Positions 18,903 through 27,081 of a stretch of 64,000 bases of DNA are shown here, piece by piece. The stretch's first letter is position 1. Each line of letters opens with the position of its first letter. A program made the position numbers and the translations under genes. Source of the DNA: CAMPKL01 sp963805925 (lineage in GTDB: Bacteria; Acidobacteriota; Terriglobia; Bryobacterales; UBA6623); contig CAWDWB010000007.1 of the NCBI GenBank assembly GCA_963805925.1, positions 124,001 to 188,000 on the forward strand, given 5' to 3'. The notes beneath the pieces are model-generated. The model made no database searches, had not been told where the DNA came from, and worked only from the letters and a program-made list of their open reading frames with translations.

Positions 18903-20480
18903 TCAGCGGGGTACAACCCGAATCGGCGGAGTCTTTCCCGCGTCGGTCGAATAAGGCTCGCGCCGAACCACTTGGAGCACTCCCGTCTGTCTCCACTGAT
19001 CCGCCATCATCCGGGCCCCCCGCGAATCGGAAGATAGATAGTCCAGGATAGTCGTTGTCAGCTGGTCCTCGTCGCGCAGGGCTACCCGGGGACTGACCGC
19101 GATGTCCACTCTGCTCAAGCCGTCGCGCTCCTCCTCGACCAGCTGGTAGTCGCCCGGCGCTCCCCCATGCCGGCAGGGCAGCACTTCCTCCAGCATCGCC
19201 ACCACGTTGCTGCCGATGAAATGCATCCCGCCTGCCGTCAGCTTCTCGTAGCTTCGGATCGTGTGCAGCCGCCGCGCGAAGCCCAACTGCTCCATGGCGC
19301 ATCCGCAACTCCCGTTTGGCATCTCTCCGTAGTCCCCGATATCGACATTCAGCATCAGTTTCGGCGTAGTCGGGTGCACCGTCGTAAGCAAGAGGGATTC
19401 CACTTCCGTTCCGCTTGATATAGAGACCTTGTGCTGGTTGACAGCGACTTTGCCCGAGATGAAGTGGACTTCATCGATGGCGGAACGATGAAGGCATCCA
19501 ACTCCCAGCTGCCCTGTTTCCGAGAGTGAATAGCAACTGATAGTTGTCGCACCGCAATCTTTAATCTCCCGGAGCTTCGCTTCCGTGATCGCCTCTCCGC
19601 CCAACTCAAACACGGCTCCTTCCAGCGAGAGTCGTCGCTCTTTGGCTGCCCTCGCGACCCGCACGCCGTTTGCCGCGGGAAGAGAAAGAAACGCCGGAGT
19701 GCCCGCTGCGCTTTTCGCCGCGACCCACTGAGCGACCGTCTCGGGCTCGGTTAACGGGACGTGTTCGGGACGAGGGATGATGCCGCCGGCTAGGCGTCCT
19801 GCGCCCACCGTGATCGACGTCAGCAGCGCTGAAGGCCACATACTGTTCGTCCACTTCGAGGCTGTCGGGCTGAACCATCGTTCGATAGGCCGTCCGAACT
19901 TTGCGGCCCTTAGCGCATGCTTGATCCCGGCTGATCCCGGCGGCACGGCCCTCCACAATCCATGCGGCTTGTCTAGGACGCCAGCTCCCTCGTAGAACAA
20001 CCGCCTTACGGCCGAATCGTAGACCAGCGCATCCAGGTCCACCGTCATTCTGCGTCGGGCGCCTGTCGAACCGCCGCTCTCAACCTCGAAATCTCCCTGC
20101 AGCAGCGGATTGTCGAAATCCTCCGCCTGGACTTCTAGGCTCAACCCTGGACGCTCGATTCTCTTATTGCCTTTGAATTCGTCGAAGCCAAGATAAACTC
20201 CTGCCGAGTACAGACGCCCCATCGTTGCATCGACTCCGTTCAGACGGACATCGCGCTCCATCTCGCCGTACTCGATTTGGGCATGCTCCAGCAGCCGCCG
20301 GTAGGGGCTGCGGGCATTGGCGTAAACCCCCCGGCGCATCAACCTGAGAAAATTGTCGTCACGTTGCCGCTCCGCCTCTGCGACGATCCTGCGACAGTCT
20401 TCGAGCGTCAGCGGCTGTTTCAGGTAGCGCCGGATGCCCCCAGCAAACCGCCAGAACATCTCTAAATCGCCGCGTGTCAA
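18903..20480 (-). CDS. Phenylacetate-CoA ligase (PaaK)-like adenylate-forming enzyme
   Basis: This 525-residue protein resembles the PaaK/CapK branch of adenylate-forming enzymes. ESGGSTGARR near residue 133 replaces the usual SSGTTGKP phosphate loop, and CYSLSETGQLG near 315 matches the YG.tE adenine-binding motif. LNVDIGDYGEM near 375 matches the conserved TGD-type aspartate region. A C-terminal domain of about 120 residues follows. The substrate acid and acceptor cannot be told. It is first in a minus-strand unit with the Nramp-like gene one base downstream. Confidence 0.75.
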   Translation of the reverse strand: MTRGDLEMFWRFAGGIRRYLKQPLTLEDCRRIVAEAERQRDDNFLRLMRRGVYANARSPYRRLLEHAQIEYGEMERDVRLNGVDATMGRLYSAGVYLGFDEFKGNKRIERPGLSLEVQAEDFDNPLLQGDFEVESGGSTGARRRMTVDLDALVYDSAVRRLFYEGAGVLDKPHGLWRAVPPGSAGIKHALRAAKFGRPIERWFSPTASKWTNSMWPSALLTSITVGAGRLAGGIIPRPEHVPLTEPETVAQWVAAKSAAGTPAFLSLPAANGVRVARAAKERRLSLEGAVFELGGEAITEAKLREIKDCGATTISCYSLSETGQLGVGCLHRSAIDEVHFISGKVAVNQHKVSISSGTEVESLLLTTVHPTTPKLMLNVDIGDYGEMPNGSCGCAMEQLGFARRLHTIRSYEKLTAGGMHFIGSNVVAMLEEVLPCRHGGAPGDYQLVEEERDGLSRVDIAVSPRVALRDEDQLTTTILDYLSSDSRGARMMADQWRQTGVLQVVRREPYSTDAGKTPPIRVVPR

Positions 20481-20544
20481 TGGTTCCTGCTAGCGCCGCG
20501 GACGAGCGCAGCGAATCGCCATTGTAGCGTCCGTTAGGCAGTCG

Positions 20545-21798
20545 CTACTGGGCGCTGACGTCGTAGCACCAAAGCGTGCCGAGGTCCCGAATATATAGTC
20601 GGCCGTTCGCCGCCACCGGATAGGTCCAGGTCAGCTTTGGCTGTCCGTTGGTCGCAGATGGCGGATTCGGCGGCGTGAAGCGCCCCTTTTCTCGGAATGT
20701 TTCCGGTGTGGCCTCGACCAGCGAGACCTCGCTGCTCTCCCAGTGCACGTAGAAATGGTCGTCTACATATTGAATCGAGCCCGGCCCGCCCTCGGATTGC
20801 CAGAGGACCTTGCCGCTGCTGAATTCCGTAGCGACCAACCCGTCCTGGTTCGTCCCGTAGAGCACCCCGTCGAGTAAAACCTGTCCGCCCATCGTGTTCG
20901 GAGATCTACGGCTGAAGTAAACTTGCTCCGCCTTCCTCCCGCCGTCGCTGATTCGCACCAAAGCGCCCCCAAACCGCCTCGCATTCGACGAGTACACATA
21001 GTCGCCGTCGACGATCGGGGTGGGCGGGTTCGCCGGTCCCGAAGCCGTGCCGTTGAACCGCCACAGAAACTCTCCGGTATTCGCGTCAACGCCGACGATT
21101 CCTCGATCCAGAAACTGTACATACTGTTTGCGGTCAGCCGCCACCGTGGGAATAGCCGACGCGAATGCGGCCGGCTCACCGCCAGGCACTGCCGACTTCC
21201 AAATCGTTTCACCCGTTGCTCTGTTCAGTGCGACGATGGTGGCCTCCGCGCCGCCCGGCGTCACAATCAGCACGTCTCCGTCGATCAGCGGAGACTCCGC
21301 ATAGGCCCACGTCCCGGACTGTCCAGCGAAATCTTCCAACAAACTCTTGCGCCACAGAATTTCTCCGGTCGCCGTTTGGATGGAGACCAGGTCGCCGTTC
21401 GAACTGAGTGCATACAAAACGTCACCCACGACGGTCGGCGTCGATCGCGCCGCCGCGTAAGGCGGTTGCTGATCTGGCTTGCCGACCGGACCCATCTCGG
21501 TTGACCAGAGATGGCTGCCGTCTGCAACGGAGAGCGCTGTCACGTACTCGCTGCCCATGCCGCGGTTGGCCACGATGTATGCACGGTCACCCACGACGGC
21601 AACACTGCCATAACCGTGTCCTAAATCGTCCGCCCGCCACAACATCTTCGGTCCGTCTGCAGGCCACGATCGGAGCAATCCGGTCTCCTCGGAAATGGCG
21701 GTCCTTTCCGGGCCGCGGAACTGAGGCCAATCCCCGGCGGCGGCTGTCAACGCTGCGGCTGCAAAGACGGCGGCGAGGCGTGGCAGCAAATGATTCAT
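20545..21798 (-). CDS. PQQ-like beta-propeller repeat protein, secreted
   Basis: This 417-residue periplasmic or cell-surface protein has a Sec signal (residues 1-21, ending AAAG). Repeated blades of the PQQ/outer-membrane assembly type follow, recognisable by recurring ALsvADGshLWstE, ATGEILWRKSL, NTGEFLWRF and SSGKVLWQSEGG motifs about 50 residues apart. The DWPQFRGPERT start is typical of Acidobacteria and Planctomycetes WD40/PQQ proteins. The start at 21798 has an AGGAGA ribosome-binding sequence. A longer reading through the tRNA gene upstream was discarded. Enzymatic activity is doubtful because no calcium or PQQ-binding residues can be identified. Confidence 0.85.
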   Translation of the reverse strand: MNHLLPRLAAVFAAAALTAAAGDWPQFRGPERTAISEETGLLRSWPADGPKMLWRADDLGHGYGSVAVVGDRAYIVANRGMGSEYVTALSVADGSHLWSTEMGPVGKPDQQPPYAAARSTPTVVGDVLYALSSNGDLVSIQTATGEILWRKSLLEDFAGQSGTWAYAESPLIDGDVLIVTPGGAEATIVALNRATGETIWKSAVPGGEPAAFASAIPTVAADRKQYVQFLDRGIVGVDANTGEFLWRFNGTASGPANPPTPIVDGDYVYSSNARRFGGALVRISDGGRKAEQVYFSRRSPNTMGGQVLLDGVLYGTNQDGLVATEFSSGKVLWQSEGGPGSIQYVDDHFYVHWESSEVSLVEATPETFREKGRFTPPNPPSATNGQPKLTWTYPVAANGRLYIRDLGTLWCYDVSAQ

Positions 21799-21899
21799 GG
21801 GGTCTCCTACGACTTCGACGATTCTAGCGGCGACCGCCGCGCAAGGGAAACCAGACATGTGGCGAATGCTGCCGCCTAGGCTGCTGCATGCATGGGAAA

Positions 21900-21977
21900 T
21901 GGTGGGCGCGCAGGGACTCGAACCCCGGACCCCCTCGGTGTAAACGAGGTGCTCTGAACCAACTGAGCTACGCGCCC
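21900..21977 (-). tRNA. tRNA-Val (anticodon TAC)
   Basis: A full cloverleaf can be folded on the minus strand. The acceptor stem is GGGCGCG/CGCGCCC, the anticodon stem is CCTCG/CGAGG and the loop TTTACAC reads TAC. The T arm is CGGGG-TTCGAGT-CCCTG. The discriminator base is A and CCA is encoded. It reads GTA and, by wobble, other valine codons. It lies 102 bases upstream of the PQQ-like gene. Confidence 0.95.
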
Positions 21978-22388
21978 GAATCTCCAGTATCGCATCGGTC
22001 GAACCACGGGCCGCAACGGCTCCCAACAGTGCAAACAAACCGCCAAAAGTCGGCCCTGGGTGTGCCTGCCTGGCGCAAGCCGCCTTGATAGGGTGTGTTT
22101 CGAGACGTTGTTGGCTATGAAGTTTGCAACTGATTCAAAGCTCCTTGGGCTCGCAAGGATATTCATACGCTTCAAGTATTTGCAGTCCATTGCCCGCCAA
22201 TCGAGCCTTTTGGCCCTACGGCAATGTTACAAGTGTAACTTGTCCTAATCAGCTTACGAGGGTACCCTAGCTGAGGGCTGGGGCGCTCGTCGTCCAATCA
22301 CGCCCAAGAAACCAAGGTTGCCCGTCAGGGTTTTCGATCATCTATCGAAGGCTGTGCCGGGTTGGGGACCAAGAGGTTTAGAGGAGCA
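21978..22388. other. Gene-free 411-bp leader region before the TonB receptor
   Basis: No convincing coding sequence is present here. The first 200 bases show nothing that I can assign. From 22226 there is an inverted-repeat cluster and a possible promoter (listed separately), and an untranslated leader of about 110 bases then leads to the receptor start. Confidence 0.6.
22226..22268 (+). promoter_or_regulatory. Candidate promoter with nested palindromes upstream of TonB receptor
   Basis: TTGTCC (22240-22245) and TACCCT (22263-22268) are 17 bases apart and resemble weak sigma-70 hexamers. Overlapping the -35 are two nested inverted repeats: GTTAC-AAGT-GTAAC (22226-22239) and ACAAGT-GTA-ACTTGT (22229-22243). 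This could be an operator for a regulator of receptor expression. The hexamer match is modest, so this is a candidate only. Confidence 0.4.
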
Positions 22389-25300
22389 ATGAAATTTAAG
22401 AGCGTTAGTCTTTTGACTGCGCTGCTTTTGGCGTCTTTGCCATTAGCTGCGCAGAACTTTGGCGAAATCACCGGTACGGTCGCTGACCCCTCCGGTGCAG
22501 TCATCGCAGGTGCATCGATCACGATCACCAACGAAGCCACGGGCGTCGCCCGTACGGCAGAAACCAACGAAGCCGGCAGCTACGACGTGCCGTTCATCAA
22601 TCCCGGCGTGTACACCGTCACCGCCGAACTCGACGGCTTCCGCACATCCCGCACCACGGGACGCGTGATTCAGATCGGCGACGTCGCGCAAGTCAACTTC
22701 ACTCTGGAAATCGGCGTGGTCACCGAAGTCGTCGAGGTGGAAGCCGGAGCGCAGATGCTGCAGACTTCGAACACCTCGGTCGGTACGGTCATCGATAACG
22801 AACGCATCGTCGAGTTGCCGATCAACGGTCGCAACTATCTCGATCTGGTCAAGCTCAGCCCGAACGTCTCCTCCGAGATGCAGTCGGGCGGTCAGGCCAA
22901 CTCCCGCCAAGGCGGCGAGCGCGCCAACCAGTCGATTTCAATCGCCGGTCAGCGCCAGCAGTTCAACCGCTACACGCTGGACGGCATGGAGAACACCGAC
23001 CCGAACTTCAACACCTTCATCGTGCGTCCTTCGGTCGACGCGATCCAGGAGTTCAAGGTTCAGACCGGCGTTTACTCGGCCGAGTACGGCAAATCGACCT
23101 CGCAGGTCATCGTGACGACGAAGTCGGGAACCAACGAGTTCCACGGCACGGTTTACGAGTTCCTGCGCAACGACAAGATCCAGGCCAAGAGCTGGGGTCG
23201 CACCGACAAGCCGCCCTTCCGTCGGAACCAGTTCGGTTTCACGGCCACCGGCCCGGTGGTCAAGAACCGCGTGTTCTTCATGGCCAACTACGAGGGCCTA
23301 CGCCAGAGCGTGCAAGGCTTCGGTCAAGCGACCGTCGCTCCGGTATCCATGCGCAACGGCGACTTCACCGATTCGCGGGCGGATATTTTTGATCCGGTGA
23401 GCACCATGGAAGTTTCGCCGGGCGTCTTCACGTCCACGCAGTTCGCCAACAACATCATTCCGACCAACCGGTTGAGCCCGGCGGCCAAGAAGCTGTTGGA
23501 GTTCTATCCGGAGCCAACCCTGCCGACTGCGGTCGACGCCGGCATCAACTACCAGCGCAACGTGCCCGATACGTCGGACTGGGATCAGTTCACCACCCGC
23601 GGCGACTTCGTCGAGAGCGACAGCTCGCAGTGGTTCTTCCGCTACAGCTGGGGCGGCGAGACGGTGGCCGACGGCCAGACGTTTGAAGCTCGCGACGAGC
23701 GCATCACCACCGACGTGGCGCAGTACTTACTGTCCAACACGCGCACCTTCTCGCCGACCTTGGTCAACGAGTTGCGTTTGGGCGTCAGCTTGTTCGACAA
23801 CGACAAGCTGACTAAGTTCAACGGCATCCGCGACGTCACCTCCGAGTTGGGCATCCCCGGCATGCCGGTTCCCGATCCGCAGGCTTGGGGTACTCCCTCG
23901 GTCGGCGTCGGCGGCAACAACGACTTCACCGGTTGGGGCGAAGCCAACGGCGGACCGTTCATCAACAACAACCGCAACTACCAGATCGTCAACAACACGA
24001 GCTGGATCCGCGGCAATCACACTTTCAAGTTCGGCATCGACATCTCCGAGTCTCGCTACGCTCAAGTCGGCAATCAGTTTGCCCGCGGCGATCTTCAGGC
24101 GAGCGCCTTGCAGACCGCCGACCCGAACAACCGCGGCGAGACCGGCAACGGCTTCGCCAGCTGGATGACCGGCTGGATCAACGAAGCGACCCGCGCAGGC
24201 GGTTTGCCGAACGTTCAGTTCCGCCGCAAGCCGATGATGTTCTACCTCGAAGACACCTGGAAGATCACGCCGAAACTGACCATGAACATTGGTCTGCGGT
24301 ATGAGAACACCCCGCCGTGGCACGACAAGCACTCGGGCTACCAGAACGTGTACTTCGCCGGTTGCTTGGGCGTCGACGACACCGGCATCGACGAGAACTG
24401 CCCGACGCCGACCCTGGTTCGGCCCGAAGGCATCAACGACGATCCGTTCGAAGGCTTGGCCTTCCATCTGGCCGACGTGGTTCCTGTGGCAGTCAGCGAC
24501 ACGCTGCTCTACAGCCGCCGCCTGGTCCGTTGGGACACCAACGACTTCGCGCCGCGCATCGGCATCTCCTGGGCCCCAGACGAAAAGACGACGGTCCGCA
24601 CAGGTTACGGCGTGTTCTACGCCCAAGACACGGCGAACCCGGTCTTTGACATGGGCCGCAACTTCGGCGCTCGCGACACCAATACGCAAGCCGATATCCT
24701 GAATACGATCAACCTCGAAATCGGCCCCTGGGCGACCAAGTCGGGCGCCGGCAGCGTGACGTGTTCGAACTGGGACGGGGCCTGCTTCAACGGTCTCTAC
24801 ACCTTCGGCAACGATCCGGGCCGACATACTCCCAACATCCAACAGTGGGTGTTGAACGTCCAGCGTCAGGTGACTGACACGCTGATGTTTGAAGTCGGCT
24901 ACATGGGCAGCGTGGGCCACAACCTGCAGAAGATGCATGGTTGGAACCAGCCCCTGCTGCGCGCCGGACCCGATGACATCACTTCGACCAGAGAGCGTCA
25001 GCCCTGGGGCGCCGATGCATTCGGCATCATCCAGACGATTGATAGTCTGGGCAACTCCAACTACAACGCGCTGGGCGTCAAGTTGCTGCAACGCAGCAAC
25101 AACGGCCTGACGTACCTGTTGGGCTACACCTGGGCGAAGTCGATCGACGACTCCTCGGCCATCCGCACCAACGGCGGCGACAACCTGTTCCCGATCAACT
25201 TCTATGACTTTAGTAACGAGCGCGCTCTGTCGCAGTTCCATACGGGTCAACGCTTGACGGCGTCGATTCTGTACGATCTGCCGTTGCGCTTCGACAACGG

Positions 25301-25802
25301 TCTATTGGAAGCCCTGGCAGGCGGCTGGCAAGTCGGCACGATCCTCACTTTCTCGACCGGCACGCCGCGCAACCACGGCGGTTGCCCCGGCAACCCGACC
25401 TTCGGCGGCAGCGGCGGCGCGGATGCGAACGGCACCAATCCGAACGTCAATGGCGGACCGGAGGCGTTCTGGAGCAAGGGTTCGAATGGACTCCAAAACT
25501 CCTACTACTGCGGCGGCAAAATCGCTGGGGAGACGGTGGATCCCACCTTCCCCTACCGCTACGGCAGCGGGACCCGCAACGACTTAATCGGACCGGGCTA
25601 CCGCAACATGGACTTCTCGGCAACGAAGAACTTCAAGATCAACGAATCGATGGGCGTGGAGTTCAAGTTCGAGTCCTACAACGCAACCAACCACCCGAAC
25701 TGGAATCCGCCGAGCACGAGCTTAACCTCGACGCAGTACGGCAGAATCACCAGCGCGCGTGACATGAGGACGAACCAGTTCGCCCTCAAGTTCAACTTCT
25801 AA
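22389..25802 (+). CDS. TonB-dependent receptor with carboxypeptidase-regulatory N-domain (Oar-like)
   Basis: This outer-membrane transporter has 1137 residues. A Sec signal (about 1-22) is followed by a carboxypeptidase-regulatory-like beta-sandwich (GEITGTVADPSGAVIAGA, about 24-105). The plug domain spans about 110-240 (LPINGRNYLDLVKLSP) and a long beta-barrel ends in FALKFNF with a terminal phenylalanine. The start at 22389 has a perfect GAGGAG at 22381 and excludes an upstream TTG. Such receptors are expanded in Acidobacteria and are thought to import or bind large substrates such as glycans or peptides. It is monocistronic, closed by a strong terminator. Codon usage is markedly regular, which suggests high expression. 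Confidence 0.95.
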   Translation: MKFKSVSLLTALLLASLPLAAQNFGEITGTVADPSGAVIAGASITITNEATGVARTAETNEAGSYDVPFINPGVYTVTAELDGFRTSRTTGRVIQIGDVAQVNFTLEIGVVTEVVEVEAGAQMLQTSNTSVGTVIDNERIVELPINGRNYLDLVKLSPNVSSEMQSGGQANSRQGGERANQSISIAGQRQQFNRYTLDGMENTDPNFNTFIVRPSVDAIQEFKVQTGVYSAEYGKSTSQVIVTTKSGTNEFHGTVYEFLRNDKIQAKSWGRTDKPPFRRNQFGFTATGPVVKNRVFFMANYEGLRQSVQGFGQATVAPVSMRNGDFTDSRADIFDPVSTMEVSPGVFTSTQFANNIIPTNRLSPAAKKLLEFYPEPTLPTAVDAGINYQRNVPDTSDWDQFTTRGDFVESDSSQWFFRYSWGGETVADGQTFEARDERITTDVAQYLLSNTRTFSPTLVNELRLGVSLFDNDKLTKFNGIRDVTSELGIPGMPVPDPQAWGTPSVGVGGNNDFTGWGEANGGPFINNNRNYQIVNNTSWIRGNHTFKFGIDISESRYAQVGNQFARGDLQASALQTADPNNRGETGNGFASWMTGWINEATRAGGLPNVQFRRKPMMFYLEDTWKITPKLTMNIGLRYENTPPWHDKHSGYQNVYFAGCLGVDDTGIDENCPTPTLVRPEGINDDPFEGLAFHLADVVPVAVSDTLLYSRRLVRWDTNDFAPRIGISWAPDEKTTVRTGYGVFYAQDTANPVFDMGRNFGARDTNTQADILNTINLEIGPWATKSGAGSVTCSNWDGACFNGLYTFGNDPGRHTPNIQQWVLNVQRQVTDTLMFEVGYMGSVGHNLQKMHGWNQPLLRAGPDDITSTRERQPWGADAFGIIQTIDSLGNSNYNALGVKLLQRSNNGLTYLLGYTWAKSIDDSSAIRTNGGDNLFPINFYDFSNERALSQFHTGQRLTASILYDLPLRFDNGLLEALAGGWQVGTILTFSTGTPRNHGGCPGNPTFGGSGGADANGTNPNVNGGPEAFWSKGSNGLQNSYYCGGKIAGETVDPTFPYRYGSGTRNDLIGPGYRNMDFSATKNFKINESMGVEFKFESYNATNHPNWNPPSTSLTSTQYGRITSARDMRTNQFALKFNF

Positions 25803-25803
25803 C

Positions 25804-25821
25804 CAATCGCGCAAGCGATTG
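25804..25821 (+). other. Stem-loop with GCAA tetraloop after the TonB receptor
   Basis: CAATCGC-GCAA-GCGATTG starts 2 bases after the receptor stop. A 7-bp stem capped by a stable GNRA-type loop could protect the 3' end of the transcript or assist the terminator just downstream. It has no T-run of its own. Confidence 0.5.
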
Positions 25822-25832
25822 TGCGTAACCAA

Positions 25833-25863
25833 GGGCGCCCGGCGACGGGCGCCCTTTTCTTTG
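25833..25863 (+). terminator. Rho-independent terminator of the TonB receptor gene
   Basis: A perfect 8-bp G+C stem GGGCGCCC/GGGCGCCC (25833-25840 with 25847-25854) with a 6-base loop is followed by TTTTCTTT. It separates the receptor transcript from tRNA-Pro. Confidence 0.9.
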
Positions 25864-25913
25864 TCTCAATGACGGAACAATCGATGTCCTGCACGCTACA
25901 ATAGAACTTCAGT

Positions 25914-25990
25914 CGGGCCGTAGCGCAGCCTGGTAGCGCGCTTCCTTGGGGTGGAAGAGGCCCCGAGTTCAAATCTCGGCGGCCCGACCA
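25914..25990 (+). tRNA. tRNA-Pro (anticodon GGG)
   Basis: The cloverleaf is complete: acceptor CGGGCCG/CGGCCCG, anticodon stem CTTCC/GGAAG with loop TTGGGGT giving GGG, T loop TTCAAAT, discriminator A and encoded CCA. It reads CCC and CCU proline codons. Confidence 0.95.
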
Positions 25991-26093
25991 ACTTTCTCTA
26001 ACATCCCCCGCTTGATCTGCTCCGCTCGGACCAGATCATTTCCGCTTCCATATAATTCCGCCGTACGTCGGCTCGGGATCCCTCCTCCGTTGA

Positions 26094-26345
26094 ATCTGCG
26101 GCACTGTGGCCGACCTCAAGTGAGCGGATGAGTAAGTCGCGGCCATCACCAGCGGCGCGGCCCGCTACGAGTCTTTCACGCTCAGCGAACTGAACATCAC
26201 AATCTACGGAACATCTGCCGCCCTCACCGCCTACTGCGACGTCAAGATGGCTGGGCAAGATGGCTTTCGTGTGCGGACGTTCCAGGTCTAAATCAAGAAC
26301 AGCGGTCAGTGGCAAATGTCTGCGCATCATTCTGCGCGCATATGC
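26094..26345 (+). pseudogene. DUF4440/SnoaL-like relic with three in-frame stops
   Basis: One reading frame gives a peptide that lines up with the second half of a DUF4440 NTF2-fold protein: GTVADLK, ADE, VAAITSGAARYESFTLSELN, ITIYGTSAA, then GQDGFRVRTFQV and IKNSGQWQMSAHHSAR. It is interrupted by TGA near 26121, TAA at 26133 and TAA at 26289, and the N-terminal third is missing. Family members normally continue across each of these points, so this is a dead copy rather than a short gene. It fills most of the 625-base gap between tRNA-Pro and rlpA. Confidence 0.7.
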
Positions 26346-26615
26346 AGGCGCCCCTTGCTAATTCGTCCCGCGATTTTTCTGCTACCCATATCGAACATCT
26401 CGCGGTAAGATTCAGCCAGAGCGGATTACGCCTAAGTGATATTGCTCACACCACGTTTGTGTGGTGTTGTGCTGTATAATGAAGGTGTCACAAATCTTGG
26501 CTGTCGAGAATCTACTCGATGATGCTAAGAACCGCTGGAGCCCAGGGGAGACGCCGCCATCCAACCGCGAGCGAACCCAGACGGCACGACCCAGCAAACT
26601 CCCCCCTTACTGCTC
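26346..26615. promoter_or_regulatory. Upstream region of rlpA with palindrome and TATAAT
   Basis: An inverted repeat (ACACCAC with GTGGTGT, about 26448-26467) lies just upstream of an exact TATAAT at 26475-26480. No good -35 hexamer sits 16-18 bases before it, so this may be a regulated or activator-dependent promoter. The rest of the region shows nothing assignable. Confidence 0.35.
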
Positions 26616-27071
26616 ATGAGAGTTCCGCTTATTGCGCTTATTGCGACGTGCATTCTAGTGAGTCCTATTGGCAAGGACCAGCTAGCGATCGGGTCGACTA
26701 ACGTCGTCCGGCAGCACGCCTTCATCGGACCCAGACTTGATAAGGTCAGCTGGTACGGCGAGTGGCATCATGGCCGAACCACCGCCAATGGCGAACAGTT
26801 CGATATGTTCGCCCTTACCGCCGCGCACCGATATCTTCCTTTCGGCACCCTCTTGCGCGTCACCGACTTCCGCACCGGGCGTTCCGTCATCGTTCGGATC
26901 AATGATCGCGGACCCTACTGGGATGACCGTTCGCTCGATCTCAGCTACGGCGCCGCCGAGCAGCTAGGCATTCTAGATAAAGGCACCGCCCGTGTTCGGA
27001 TTGAGGTTGTGACCAAGAAGGAAGCAGCTTCCGATCCAACCTACGCCCAACACTTTACCCATCAAGGCTAG
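26616..27071 (+). CDS. rlpA: RlpA-like septal/lytic protein
   Basis: This 151-residue exported protein has a double-psi beta-barrel domain. An N-terminal signal-like segment (about 1-20) is followed by VSWYGEWHHGRTTANGE, ALTAAHRYLPFGT, RINDRGPYWDDRSLDLS and the final RVRIEV strand, all hallmark RlpA blocks. RlpA cleaves naked glycan strands at the division septum in some bacteria. This protein lacks the C-terminal SPOR domain that targets RlpA to the septum. The ATG has no clear ribosome-binding sequence. Its stop is 10 bases from the convergent recQ stop. Confidence 0.88.
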   Translation: MRVPLIALIATCILVSPIGKDQLAIGSTNVVRQHAFIGPRLDKVSWYGEWHHGRTTANGEQFDMFALTAAHRYLPFGTLLRVTDFRTGRSVIVRINDRGPYWDDRSLDLSYGAAEQLGILDKGTARVRIEVVTKKEAASDPTYAQHFTHQG

Positions 27072-27081
27072 CCGCGCGGAA

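Noticed and set aside
23727..25250. Long open frame of about 500 codons antisense to the TonB receptor
   Set aside because: It mirrors the receptor's regular G+C codon usage and has no recognisable domain. The same applies to the 468-codon antisense frame over iorB at 34401-35807 and the 372-codon one over recQ.
25998..26330. Minus-strand frame of 110 codons beside tRNA-Pro
   Set aside because: Its protein shows no family pattern, while the plus strand of the same bases reads as a DUF4440 relic.
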